Source: CALKCV01 sp964619285 (lineage in GTDB: Bacteria; Cyanobacteriota; Cyanobacteriia; Cyanobacteriales; Microcoleaceae). Taken from it: a stretch of DNA of 5,417 nucleotides. Positions 1-4,163 of this stretch are shown in pieces; within the stretch, counting starts at the first letter, position 1; each line of letters opens with the position of its first letter. Both the position numbers and the translations under genes were made by a program. The notes beneath the pieces are model-generated. The model made no database searches. It was given only the letters and a program-made list of their open reading frames with translations, and was not told where the DNA came from. The stretch covers positions 1 to 5,417 of the forward strand of contig CAZUCT010000373.1 of NCBI GenBank assembly GCA_964619285.1. The letters run 5' to 3'.

Positions 1-262
1 TGGGAACTACCATCACATCGGGATAGGTATAGTTGTTAGTTGACGGTATTGACAAGCGCATATCTGCTATAAAGGCTCGGTATGGTTGCCCTTTGAGACC
101 GTACTTTAATGCCGCGTAAAAGTTACCAGCAATGTAATTGTGGTTGTCGGTTCCTCCAGTCATCGGTATTATCTCTCCATCGCGATATTCGCTTCTAAAT
201 TCTGCCGTAGTTTCCCGCTCTAAATACTCTTCGACAGAGTAACGGGTTTGGGTTGCTAACAT
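1..262 (-). CDS. Uma2 family (DUF820) nuclease-like protein, N-terminal part, cut by window edge
   Basis: The first 87 residues are visible; the rest lies beyond the left edge. The order of motifs fits cyanobacterial Uma2/DUF820 proteins: an opening YSVEEYL segment (residues 8-14), SEYRDGEIIPMTGG (24-37), NHNYIAGNFYAAL (40-52) and YTYPDVMVV (78-86). Uma2 proteins are predicted to have a PD-(D/E)XK restriction-endonuclease-like fold. E30 of the DGE motif and D82 of the YPDV motif are the visible candidates for the metal-binding core; the later acidic/lysine part is outside the window. The ATG at 262 is chosen because AGGAG lies 8 nt upstream (271-275, read on the minus strand) and the usual Uma2 N-terminus follows at once. 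Uma2 genes occur in many copies in filamentous cyanobacteria and their role is not settled. The family call is secure; nuclease activity is inferred from family knowledge. Confidence 0.9.
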   Translation of the reverse strand, partial: MLATQTRYSVEEYLERETTAEFRSEYRDGEIIPMTGGTDNHNYIAGNFYAALKYGLKGQPYRAFIADMRLSIPSTNNYTYPDVMVVP

Positions 263-307
263 TTGCTTTTCTCCTCTTTGACGATATCCTCAAGAGTTCG
301 TTTTCTG

Positions 308-316
308 ATTATAGCA
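308..316 (-). promoter_or_regulatory. Extended -10 promoter of the Uma2 gene
   Basis: Read on the minus strand, TGCTATAAT gives a perfect -10 hexamer (TATAAT, 308-313) preceded by the TGn extension (314-316). The hexamer at the -35 distance (331-336, CCGTGG) does not resemble TTGACA, as is common for extended -10 promoters. Transcription would begin near 300 and leave a leader of about 40 nt with a good AGGAG ribosome site. The TG element falls at the edge of the 27-bp repeat at 315-341, so the repeat contributes part of the promoter. Predicted from sequence only. Confidence 0.5.
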
Positions 317-341
317 GTTTTTGTTGGGTTCCACGGAGGTC
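315..341 (+). repeat. 27-bp direct repeat, copy 1 (GTTGGGTTCC family)
   Basis: This stretch is identical over 27 bases to 424-450. Its core TTGTTGGGTTCC is shared with the 66-bp tandem repeat at 1788-1908, so the two belong to one dispersed repeat family. It lies directly behind the -10 of the Uma2 gene. This copy is followed at once by a hairpin repeat and lacks the AACCTACAAG end found behind copy 2. Confidence 0.85.
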
Positions 342-342
342 A

Positions 343-375
343 AGAAACCCGGTTTTTCCAAAAAACCGGGTTTCT
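343..375. repeat. Perfect hairpin repeat, AGAAACCCGG family
   Basis: The arms AGAAACCCGGTTTTT (343-357) and AAAAACCGGGTTTCT (361-375) are exact 15-bp complements around a 3-nt loop (CCA). Two close relatives stand in tandem at 4053-4085 and 4097-4129, each with one C-C mismatch. A degenerate half copy (AAAAAATTGGTTTCT) may follow at 385-399. This is a dispersed palindromic element, perhaps MITE-derived. It could fold in RNA, but no U-tract follows it, so terminator function is not shown. Confidence 0.85.
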
Positions 376-423
376 GAGGTACCCAAAAAATTGGTTTCTG
401 GCAATACAAGACCTGCTCTCTAA

Positions 424-465
424 CAGTTTTTGTTGGGTTCCACGGAGGTCCGCACAACCTACAAG
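424..465 (+). repeat. 27-bp direct repeat copy 2 with AACCTACAAG end
   Basis: Positions 424-450 repeat 315-341 exactly. The copy then continues through CGCAC into AACCTACAAG (456-465), the same ending seen in the 66-bp repeat units near 1832-1841 and 1898-1907. It is therefore the more complete member of the family here. The remaining spacer to 574 shows no gene, promoter or hairpin I would defend. Confidence 0.8.
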
Positions 466-574
466 AAAATGGCTTAATTCCCAGTAAGGTGCGCGGTGCT
501 ACAGTTTAATTCTCCTACCAATCACCCATCCGCTACATCCGCTTACAATACCGCTGCTAACAATCATTAATTGC

Positions 575-1678
575 TTAACAAACTCCCGCCATTTCTACTA
601 ACTCGACGCAGACTTGATTGAGAAATTCTCGATCCACATATTCGGGTAAATCGGTTTTCATCTCTTTAATTTCCTCGAACAAATTCTCGGCTATTTGCTT
701 TACCTCGTCGTAGGAAATATCCCCGTTTCTAATAGATAACAAATAAGCTGCATCTCCCACTTTATTTCTATGGACGTTAATTTCTCCTTCTTTTAACACT
801 TCAATGCCCATTCTTAACAACCGAATGCAATGGCTCATGTGCTTCGCATCGTAACCGCACTTTCTCTCTAAGTCTTGGCGATCGCGATTTCTGCCCCGCT
901 TCCACTTAGAATAAGACTCCCAATGACTCAAAGCCTGTCGATAAGATTGGGTTAAGTGCAACAGATGGATAAAATCGTTAGTTGACCTCGTATATTCCTG
1001 CACTTTCGGCAAAACTTCCTCTGGGAAGGGATGCTGTTTGATAATGCCTTTAAAATCTATCTTTTCTAACAATAAATCCCGCAGTTCTTTGGCCGGTTCC
1101 AAAAACTCGATGCAGTCCCGCACCAACATATAGAGAAACTCCATAAAAGCATTGATTTGAGACTTATTTAAAGGTCGATAGGTATCCTCATCCAGTCCGA
1201 AATCTTGAGGTACCGGTTTTTTCTCTGGGGGGTCGAGCAACCACTTGCGATGGGTTTCGACTCGCTTAATTTGCGCGTAAGCATAACCGACAAAGGAAGC
1301 GCGAATTTTTTGAGACAGGAACGAACTTCTATAGGAAATTAATTTTTCTCCCACTGGCGACAGCGCTAAATAAAATTCCGGGTCTAACCAGAGGGTTTCT
1401 AAAATATTGGGGTTGTTGTTATAAACCAGGGTCAGCAATTTTCTCAGCTCGTAAACGACGCAATCTTTCGCGTTATCGAGCATGGGATAAGCACCGGTTC
1501 CCGGTTCGTCCCAGTCGCGGTCTTTTTGTTCGTAAGATTTGAACCCCAAATAATAGTCTTTGGGGGCGATGAAAATGCCTTTATAGTCGCGATCGCTTGA
1601 CGGAGTAGCGGTTCCGTAAGCTTGAGAACCCGTTAAGGCAAGCAGGATGATTCCGTTTTCGACTGTTTTTCTATCCAT
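575..1678 (-). CDS. RlaP-type nucleotidyltransferase (PF10127, DNA polymerase beta superfamily)
   Basis: The product has 367 residues. The N-terminus carries the minimal nucleotidyltransferase signature: GSQAYG (17-22) followed by SDRDYKG (28-34), with D29 and D31 as the expected metal-binding pair. A block around VVYELRKLL and NPNILETLW (74-97) and a C-terminal segment YDAKHMSHCIRLLRMG (276-291), then SIRNGDISYDEV (315-326), match what I know of the PF10127 (RlaP/YcgL) family. RlaP proteins are predicted to add nucleotides to RNA ends and have been linked by gene context to RNA ligases and RNA repair; the substrate here is unknown and no ligase gene is visible. The start at 1678 precedes the fold directly, but only a weak AGAAGA-like site is upstream and an assembly gap begins 10 nt away, so a start inside the gap cannot be excluded. 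Any promoter is hidden by the gap. Confidence 0.85.
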   Translation of the reverse strand: MDRKTVENGIILLALTGSQAYGTATPSSDRDYKGIFIAPKDYYLGFKSYEQKDRDWDEPGTGAYPMLDNAKDCVVYELRKLLTLVYNNNPNILETLWLDPEFYLALSPVGEKLISYRSSFLSQKIRASFVGYAYAQIKRVETHRKWLLDPPEKKPVPQDFGLDEDTYRPLNKSQINAFMEFLYMLVRDCIEFLEPAKELRDLLLEKIDFKGIIKQHPFPEEVLPKVQEYTRSTNDFIHLLHLTQSYRQALSHWESYSKWKRGRNRDRQDLERKCGYDAKHMSHCIRLLRMGIEVLKEGEINVHRNKVGDAAYLLSIRNGDISYDEVKQIAENLFEEIKEMKTDLPEYVDREFLNQVCVELVEMAGVC

Positions 1679-1687
1679 AGATTCTTC

Positions 1688-1787
1688 NNNNNNNNNNNNN
1701 NNNNNNNNNNNNNNNNNNNNNNNNNNNNNNNNNNNNNNNNNNNNNNNNNNNNNNNNNNNNNNNNNNNNNNNNNNNNNNNNNNNNNNN
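1688..1787. other. Assembly gap, exactly 100 N
   Basis: One hundred N is the usual placeholder for a gap of unknown length. The left edge ends in TTCTTC and the right edge begins TGGGGTGAC; TTCTTCTGGGGTGAC also occurs uninterrupted at 1848-1862, where one 66-bp repeat unit meets the next. The gap therefore probably hides zero or more further copies of that unit rather than a gene. It covers the upstream region of the RlaP-type gene, so that gene's promoter cannot be read. Confidence 0.95.
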
Positions 1788-1908
1788 TGGGGTGACATTT
1801 AATTGTTGTTGGGTTCCGCTTGGCGGAGCCCAACCTACAAGAGACTGTTCTTCTGGGGTGACATTTAATTGTTGTTGGGTTCCGCTTGGCGGAGCCCAAC
1901 CTACAAGA
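1788..1908 (+). repeat. 66-bp tandem repeat with internal hairpin, two visible copies
   Basis: The 55-nt segment 1788-1842 recurs identically at 1854-1908, separated by an 11-nt spacer, giving a 66-bp period. Each copy contains the stem GTTGGGTTCCGC / GCGGAGCCCAAC around a TTG loop (1808-1834 and 1874-1900), paired throughout except for one G-T wobble, then CCTACAAGA. The GTTGGGTTCC core and the AACCTACAAG end relate it to the repeats at 315-341 and 424-465. The period is a multiple of three, which is why open frames run through it on both strands; these are not genes. The array abuts the gap and may be longer in the genome. Confidence 0.9.
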
Positions 1909-1922
1909 AACTACAATAAACT

Positions 1923-1958
1923 CTCCCTTGTCTCCCTTGTCCCCCTTGTCCCCCTTGT
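1923..1958 (+). repeat. 9-bp tandem repeat (CYCCCTTGT) x4
   Basis: Four consecutive 9-bp units occur: CTCCCTTGT twice, then CCCCCTTGT twice. On the other strand they read GACAAGGGG/GACAAGGGA and encode a Gly-Asp-Lys run, which looks collagen-like but sits in no supported gene. Such short tandem arrays are common in the spacers of filamentous cyanobacteria. Confidence 0.8.
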
Positions 1959-1983
1959 CTCTCAAGACAGGGAAAGACCGGTT

Positions 1984-2049
1984 AACAGCAGAGTAAATAA
2001 CTTGGGGCATAGCATCAACGAAGAGGTTTTAATGTTGACATCTGCTGTT
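1984..2049. repeat. Long-loop inverted repeat downstream of the RHH gene
   Basis: AACAGCAGA (1984-1992) and TCTGCTGTT (2041-2049) are exact 9-bp complements 48 nt apart, with a nested TCAAC/GTTGA pair inside. It lies 22 bases past the stop of the minus-strand RHH gene and could form a branched 3'-end structure in that transcript. No U-tract follows the stem on the minus strand, so it is not a standard intrinsic terminator. Chance occurrence is possible. Confidence 0.35.
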
Positions 2050-2070
2050 GCGGTCCTTCCCCAAAAAGAG

Positions 2071-2415
2071 CTATCTCCTCCTGCCGCTCAAACTATCCAT
2101 ACTGAGGGGGACCATCTCCCCGTGGGTCGTAAGTCCTAATAACATCGATTCATTTGGCGATATGAGTTTGCCTGTAAGGACGCAGCGCTCCTCTTGTTGG
2201 GCCGTTGCCGGGAGGCTGGCCCGAATATCTGAATGGGAAAACTGGGGTCGAAATTCTCCAGATTTCTGCTGAACGTAATTCCAGAGAATATCTCGAATTA
2301 GGGCTTGATAGCCTTGGTTGTTGGCCAGTTCCTTCAGCCTATCCTTTAATTGCTTTTCTAGGCGGATGCTGGTTACTTCCATGTCAGTTGTTGAGGTTCT
2401 CGAAACGGTGTACAT
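2071..2415 (-). CDS. Ribbon-helix-helix (CopG/MetJ-Arc-like) DNA-binding protein
   Basis: The product has 114 residues. Residues 13-50 fit a ribbon-helix-helix domain: strand EVTSIRLE (13-20), helix KQLKDRLKELANN (21-33), a turn at GY (35-36) and a second helix ending in ILWNYVQQ (43-50). Such domains dimerise and bind DNA through the paired strands. Residues 75-107 (ERCVLTGKLI, then MLLGLTTHGEMVPL) form a second conserved-looking block of unknown role, not the toxin-binding tail of a typical antitoxin. The ATG at 2415 is preferred because GGAG lies 9 nt upstream (2425-2428); the longer frame back to 2550 crosses the predicted promoter, and the next Met would be residue 12. No toxin-like gene is adjacent, so a lone repressor, perhaps self-regulating, is likelier than half of a toxin-antitoxin pair. 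I believe close relatives are widespread in cyanobacteria, from memory. Confidence 0.85.
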   Translation of the reverse strand: MYTVSRTSTTDMEVTSIRLEKQLKDRLKELANNQGYQALIRDILWNYVQQKSGEFRPQFSHSDIRASLPATAQQEERCVLTGKLISPNESMLLGLTTHGEMVPLSMDSLSGRRR

Positions 2416-2445
2416 AAAAAATTTCTCCAAATTGACTCGACAATC

Positions 2446-2465
2446 GTGTAATATTAGTGTAGTAT
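2446..2465 (-). promoter_or_regulatory. Candidate RHH operator: 9-bp direct repeat, 11-bp spacing
   Basis: GTGTAATAT (2446-2454) and GTGTAGTAT (2457-2465) differ at one base, and their starts are 11 bp apart, about one helical turn. They overlap the predicted -10 and the expected start of transcription of the RHH gene. Ribbon-helix-helix dimers commonly bind short half-sites repeated about a turn apart near their own promoters, so self-repression is a reasonable inference. Confidence 0.3.
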
Positions 2466-2490
2466 AAAAATGGTTCAATCGTCTAGTCCA
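2461..2490 (-). promoter_or_regulatory. Predicted sigma-70-type promoter of the RHH gene
   Basis: On the minus strand TGGACT (2485-2490, four of six matches to TTGACA) is followed after 18 bp by TATACT (2461-2466, five of six matches to TATAAT). Transcription would start near 2454, leaving a leader of about 40 nt with the GGAG site at 2425-2428. The -10 overlaps a spaced direct repeat that could be an operator. Confidence 0.4.
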
Positions 2491-2639
2491 GTTTTTAAAA
2501 GCCTTCAGTGAAAAAATTGTCAATCCTTCCCAAACACGGGCCAAATACAACTACAAGCGATCGCTCCGACCAATCAGGTCTAGGCGATGGCCACAGTGCT
2601 TCGCGGTCTGTTTTAGGATTTGTTTTTCTAGCTGGTATG

Positions 2640-2760
2640 TGCCATAAAGGTTTATATGGTGGTGCAAACAATTCCTTGGCGGAAGAGGGGATTGACGATT
2701 ATAAAGAGGCCCCAAGGAAGAAGAGGGGGAGGTATGGTGTAAAAAGCTCCATACCTTTTT
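2640..2760 (+). ncRNA. Candidate small structured RNA ending at an intrinsic terminator
   Basis: No plus-strand protein gene precedes the terminator at 2730-2760, yet three hairpins follow in order: CCATA/TATGG (2642-2646 with 2655-2659), CCTTGG/CCAAGG (2674-2679 with 2712-2717, extended by GG/CC across one bulged C), and the terminator stem. This is the arrangement of a small-RNA gene. The 5' end is uncertain: TTGTTT (2620-2625), 17 bp, CATAAA (2643-2648) and TTGGCG (2676-2681), 18 bp, TATAAA (2700-2705) are both possible but weak promoters. It does not match any RNA family I can recall: the 3' end folds on itself rather than pairing with a 5' end as in 6S RNA, and there is no tmRNA or SRP-RNA signature. 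An 84-residue frame over 2508-2762 looks unlike a real protein. Confidence 0.3.
2730..2760 (+). terminator. Intrinsic terminator 1
   Basis: The stem AGGTATGG (2730-2737) and CCATACCT (2749-2756) is an exact 8-bp match around an 11-nt A-rich loop, followed by a T-run to 2760. The T-tract lies on the plus-strand 3' side only, so it stops rightward transcription. No rightward gene is recognised upstream in the window. Confidence 0.65.
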
Positions 2761-2792
2761 AGGACATCAAAAAGCAACAAGTCCTAGTTCTG

Positions 2793-2834
2793 GCCCCCGC
2801 TTCCGAAAATAAAGAGGCGGGGGCTGTTGTTTTT
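2793..2834 (+). terminator. Intrinsic terminator 2
   Basis: The stem GCCCCCGC (2793-2800) and GCGGGGGC (2817-2824) is perfect and very GC-rich, with a 16-nt loop and a T-rich tail TGTTGTTTTT (2825-2834). A weaker stem TAGGAC/GTCCTA (2760-2765 with 2781-2786) lies between the two terminators. Together they would insulate the HNH gene at 2940 from rightward read-through. Confidence 0.7.
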
Positions 2835-2855
2835 AGAAATTGGATTTTTAATTAG

Positions 2856-2911
2856 TTGACAAATTCGGTGGAGTCTAACGATGGGCTATCAGCTAGCATC
2901 TAAAATCTAAA
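2856..2911 (+). promoter_or_regulatory. HNH upstream region: lone -35 box and ATCTAAA heptamers
   Basis: A consensus TTGACA stands at 2856-2861, but nothing at 16-18 bp downstream resembles TATAAT, so the promoter is incomplete as read. A TAAAAT at 2901-2906 lies too far away to pair with it. Two copies of the heptamer ATCTAAA (2898-2904, 2905-2911) follow, a short tandem repeat of a kind frequent in cyanobacterial spacers. Transcription of the HNH gene must begin after terminator 2, so its promoter should be in this segment. Confidence 0.25.
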
Positions 2912-2939
2912 ACTCACAATTATCGGAGGAGGTACAGCC

Positions 2940-3455
2940 GTGACCAGTGCAATTCAAGTGCTAAATCAATCTGTTGTAGTATTCTCTAAAAACTATCTGC
3001 CCGTAACCCGGGTAAATATTAAACGGGCGATCGCGCTGTTGATTACTGGCAAGGCAGAACCTCTGGATCTTGGCAGCGGCAAGGGTTGGTCGGTACATTC
3101 TCCCAGCGTGGTTTTGTTTGTACCCGAAAGTATTCGTCTGACCTTTACTGGGAACGAACGTTTGTGGAAAATGCCCCCAGTAAACAGGCGGGAAGTCTTG
3201 AAGCGCGATCGCCATCACTGCCAATACTGCGGTTCTACGAAGCGGCTAACCTTAGATCATATAATTCCCCGGTCTAAAGGTGGCTTGCATACATGGGATA
3301 ATGTAGTCGCAGCTTGCGAAAGGTGCAATAGCGTTAAGGGCGATCGAACGCCAGAACTAGCAGGGATGCCCCTACGAACTAAACCACGGGCGCCGATGCA
3401 CCCCGCTATTGCCTTTGCCGAAAGCTTCTGGCGCGAACAAAAACTAGAAAATTAG
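2940..3455 (+). CDS. HNH endonuclease, zinc-binding (McrA-like) type
   Basis: The product has 171 residues. The N-terminal part (about 6-43: VLNQSVVVF, then VNIKRAIALLITGKAE) is the lead-in seen in many cyanobacterial HNH proteins. The nuclease core is complete: zinc cysteines C94 and C97 (CQYC), the catalytic DH pair D106-H107 within LDHIIPRSKGG, then WDNVVAACERCN with N121, the second zinc pair C126/C129 and N130. This family cuts DNA in a beta-beta-alpha-metal fold; the biological target of this stand-alone type is unknown. The GTG start at 2940 is well supported by GGAGGAGG (2925-2932) 7 nt upstream. It follows two rightward terminators and is therefore probably transcribed on its own. 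The downstream gene lies 152 bp away with repeats between, so co-transcription is possible but not indicated. Three nearby HIP1-like sites suggest long residence in this genome. Confidence 0.93.
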   Translation: MTSAIQVLNQSVVVFSKNYLPVTRVNIKRAIALLITGKAEPLDLGSGKGWSVHSPSVVLFVPESIRLTFTGNERLWKMPPVNRREVLKRDRHHCQYCGSTKRLTLDHIIPRSKGGLHTWDNVVAACERCNSVKGDRTPELAGMPLRTKPRAPMHPAIAFAESFWREQKLEN

Positions 3456-3474
3456 GTAATGGGTAATGGGTAAT
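3455..3474 (+). repeat. GGGTAAT heptamer repeat
   Basis: One partial (GGTAAT) and two complete GGGTAAT units follow each other, beginning on the last base of the HNH stop codon. They resemble the short tandemly repeated heptamers known from filamentous cyanobacteria. A similar GAGTTTT array stands at 3533-3551. Confidence 0.7.
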
Positions 3475-3483
3475 ACATTCCCC

Positions 3484-3508
3484 GTAGAACAGGCATCCTG
3501 CCTGTTCC
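3484..3508. repeat. GAACAGGC hairpin repeat, copy 1
   Basis: GAACAGGC (3487-3494) and GCCTGTTC (3500-3507) are exact 8-bp complements with a 5-nt loop. The 25-nt segment matches 4011-4035 at all but one loop base. It lies just after the HNH gene and could form a 3'-end hairpin, but it lacks a following T-run. Confidence 0.8.
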
Positions 3509-3607
3509 CCCCGAACCCCATTCCCCAAATAAGAGTTTTGAGTTTTGAGTTGAAATGGCTCATAACTTCCGAAGCTCTTCAGATTAAAAAAGGAGAGACC
3601 ACCGGAA

Positions 3608-3997
3608 ATGCTGAAATTGACTTATACCGAATCAAGCTTTTACATGGAACGTTTGGCTCAATCTCCCGAACAATTGGTAGGGCGGCGAGCGATGCTGGCT
3701 ATGCGAGTTGGCCAAAAAATTGTGGTGGAACCGAGCTCCGCTGCTTTTTTGCTGCCTATCGATCTGGATGCCATGTCAATGCTTGAAGAAGCAATACGAG
3801 AAGAAAGAAACGATACGATCGACTTATGCGAAGCAGACGAACAATATGCAGAGGTTAGCCTGGGTGGTACTTGGATAACTACGGACGTTCTCGGAGAAAG
3901 TGGGGTGTTTGTGACTGTATTGAGCGATCGAGTGGAGTTTTTACTCTTGAAACTTTGGCAAGAAGCACGAGCAGGTGCTTCTGTCGCCGATCGCTAA
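3608..3997 (+). CDS. Conserved cyanobacterial protein of unknown function (alr0857-like)
   Basis: The product has 129 residues with no signal peptide and no clear membrane segment. It recalls a small cyanobacterial family that I remember under the label alr0857 family, marked by an MLKLTYTE N-terminus, a VEPSSAAFLLP segment (40-50), an IDLCEADEQYAEVSLGGTWIT segment (71-91) and a C-terminal GVFVTVLSDRVEFLLLKLWQEA (99-120). All of these are present in order and the length seems typical. No catalytic motif is visible and I do not assign a function. The ATG at 3608 is preceded by AAGGAG at 3590-3595, 12 nt away, which is long but usable. A weak promoter (TTGAGT 3538-3543, 17 bp, CATAAC 3561-3566) would make it independent of the HNH gene. 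Nearly identical hairpin repeats bracket it at 3484-3508 and 4011-4035. Confidence 0.8.
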   Translation: MLKLTYTESSFYMERLAQSPEQLVGRRAMLAMRVGQKIVVEPSSAAFLLPIDLDAMSMLEEAIREERNDTIDLCEADEQYAEVSLGGTWITTDVLGESGVFVTVLSDRVEFLLLKLWQEARAGASVADR

Positions 3998-4010
3998 GTT
4001 ACGGCAAAAC

Positions 4011-4035
4011 GTAGAACAGGCATCTTGCCTGTTCC
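4011..4035. repeat. GAACAGGC hairpin repeat, copy 2
   Basis: GAACAGGC (4014-4021) and GCCTGTTC (4027-4034) pair perfectly around a 5-nt loop; the segment differs from 3484-3508 by one loop base. It starts 13 bases after the stop of the 129-residue gene. The two copies stand in the same orientation on either side of that gene. Confidence 0.8.
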
Positions 4036-4052
4036 ACCTGCCCGTTCGCTTC

Positions 4053-4140
4053 AGAAACCCGGTTTTTTCAAAAAACCCGGTTTCTTGCTTGGCTCTAGAA
4101 ACCCGGTTTTTTCAAAAAACCCGGTTTCTTGCTCGGCTTT
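4053..4140. repeat. 44-bp tandem repeat carrying AGAAACCCGG hairpins, two copies
   Basis: The 33-nt hairpin AGAAACCCGG...CCGGTTTCT occurs identically at 4053-4085 and 4097-4129. Each is followed by a similar 11-nt tail (TGCTTGGCTCT, TGCTCGGCTTT), so the period is 44 bp. The 16-nt arms pair except for one C-C mismatch, unlike the perfect relative at 343-375. The array lies between convergent genes and might slow transcription from either side, but no clean T-tract is present. An AT-rich TTAATTATTAATTATTAATT tract follows at 4149-4168 and runs into the end of the minus-strand gene. Confidence 0.85.
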
Positions 4141-4163
4141 CGTTAATTGTTAATTATTAATTA

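Noticed and set aside
315..465. CRISPR array
   Set aside because: Only two repeat copies, with a hairpin repeat between them rather than a unique spacer; the 66-, 44- and 25-bp arrays likewise lack spacer variety.
1633..2010. Minus-strand open frame with a collagen-like GDKGDKGDKG run
   Set aside because: It is produced by the 9-bp and 66-bp repeats and includes the N gap; no ribosome site or family resemblance, and it overlaps the RlaP-type gene.
1792..2272. Plus-strand open frames across the 66-bp repeat and into the RHH gene
   Set aside because: The first translates the repeat twice because 66 is a multiple of three; both lie opposite the well-supported RHH gene or in repeat DNA.
2416..2550. 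N-terminal extension of the RHH protein to 2550
   Set aside because: The extension would span the predicted promoter and the GGAG site, and its residues show no conserved character; the ATG at 2415 has proper spacing.
2640..2760. 6S RNA, tmRNA or SRP RNA
   Set aside because: No pairing of 5' and 3' ends with a central bubble, no tRNA-like ends and no SRP-type conserved loop; none of the known signatures can be found.
2508..2762. 84-residue plus-strand frame, considered as a small protein or peptide precursor
   Set aside because: No ribosome site, no recognisable leader or core motif, unlike any protein I know; it ends inside the terminator tail, so a structured RNA explains the region better.
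3466..3786. Plus-strand 106-residue frame overlapping the 129-residue gene
   Set aside because: It starts in repeat sequence and overlaps the alr0857-like frame, which has a better ribosome site and family resemblance.
4053..4140. Bidirectional intrinsic terminator for the convergent genes
   Set aside because: The stems are long but carry a C-C mismatch and no clean T-run outside the hairpin; kept as a repeat, with terminator action only a possibility.
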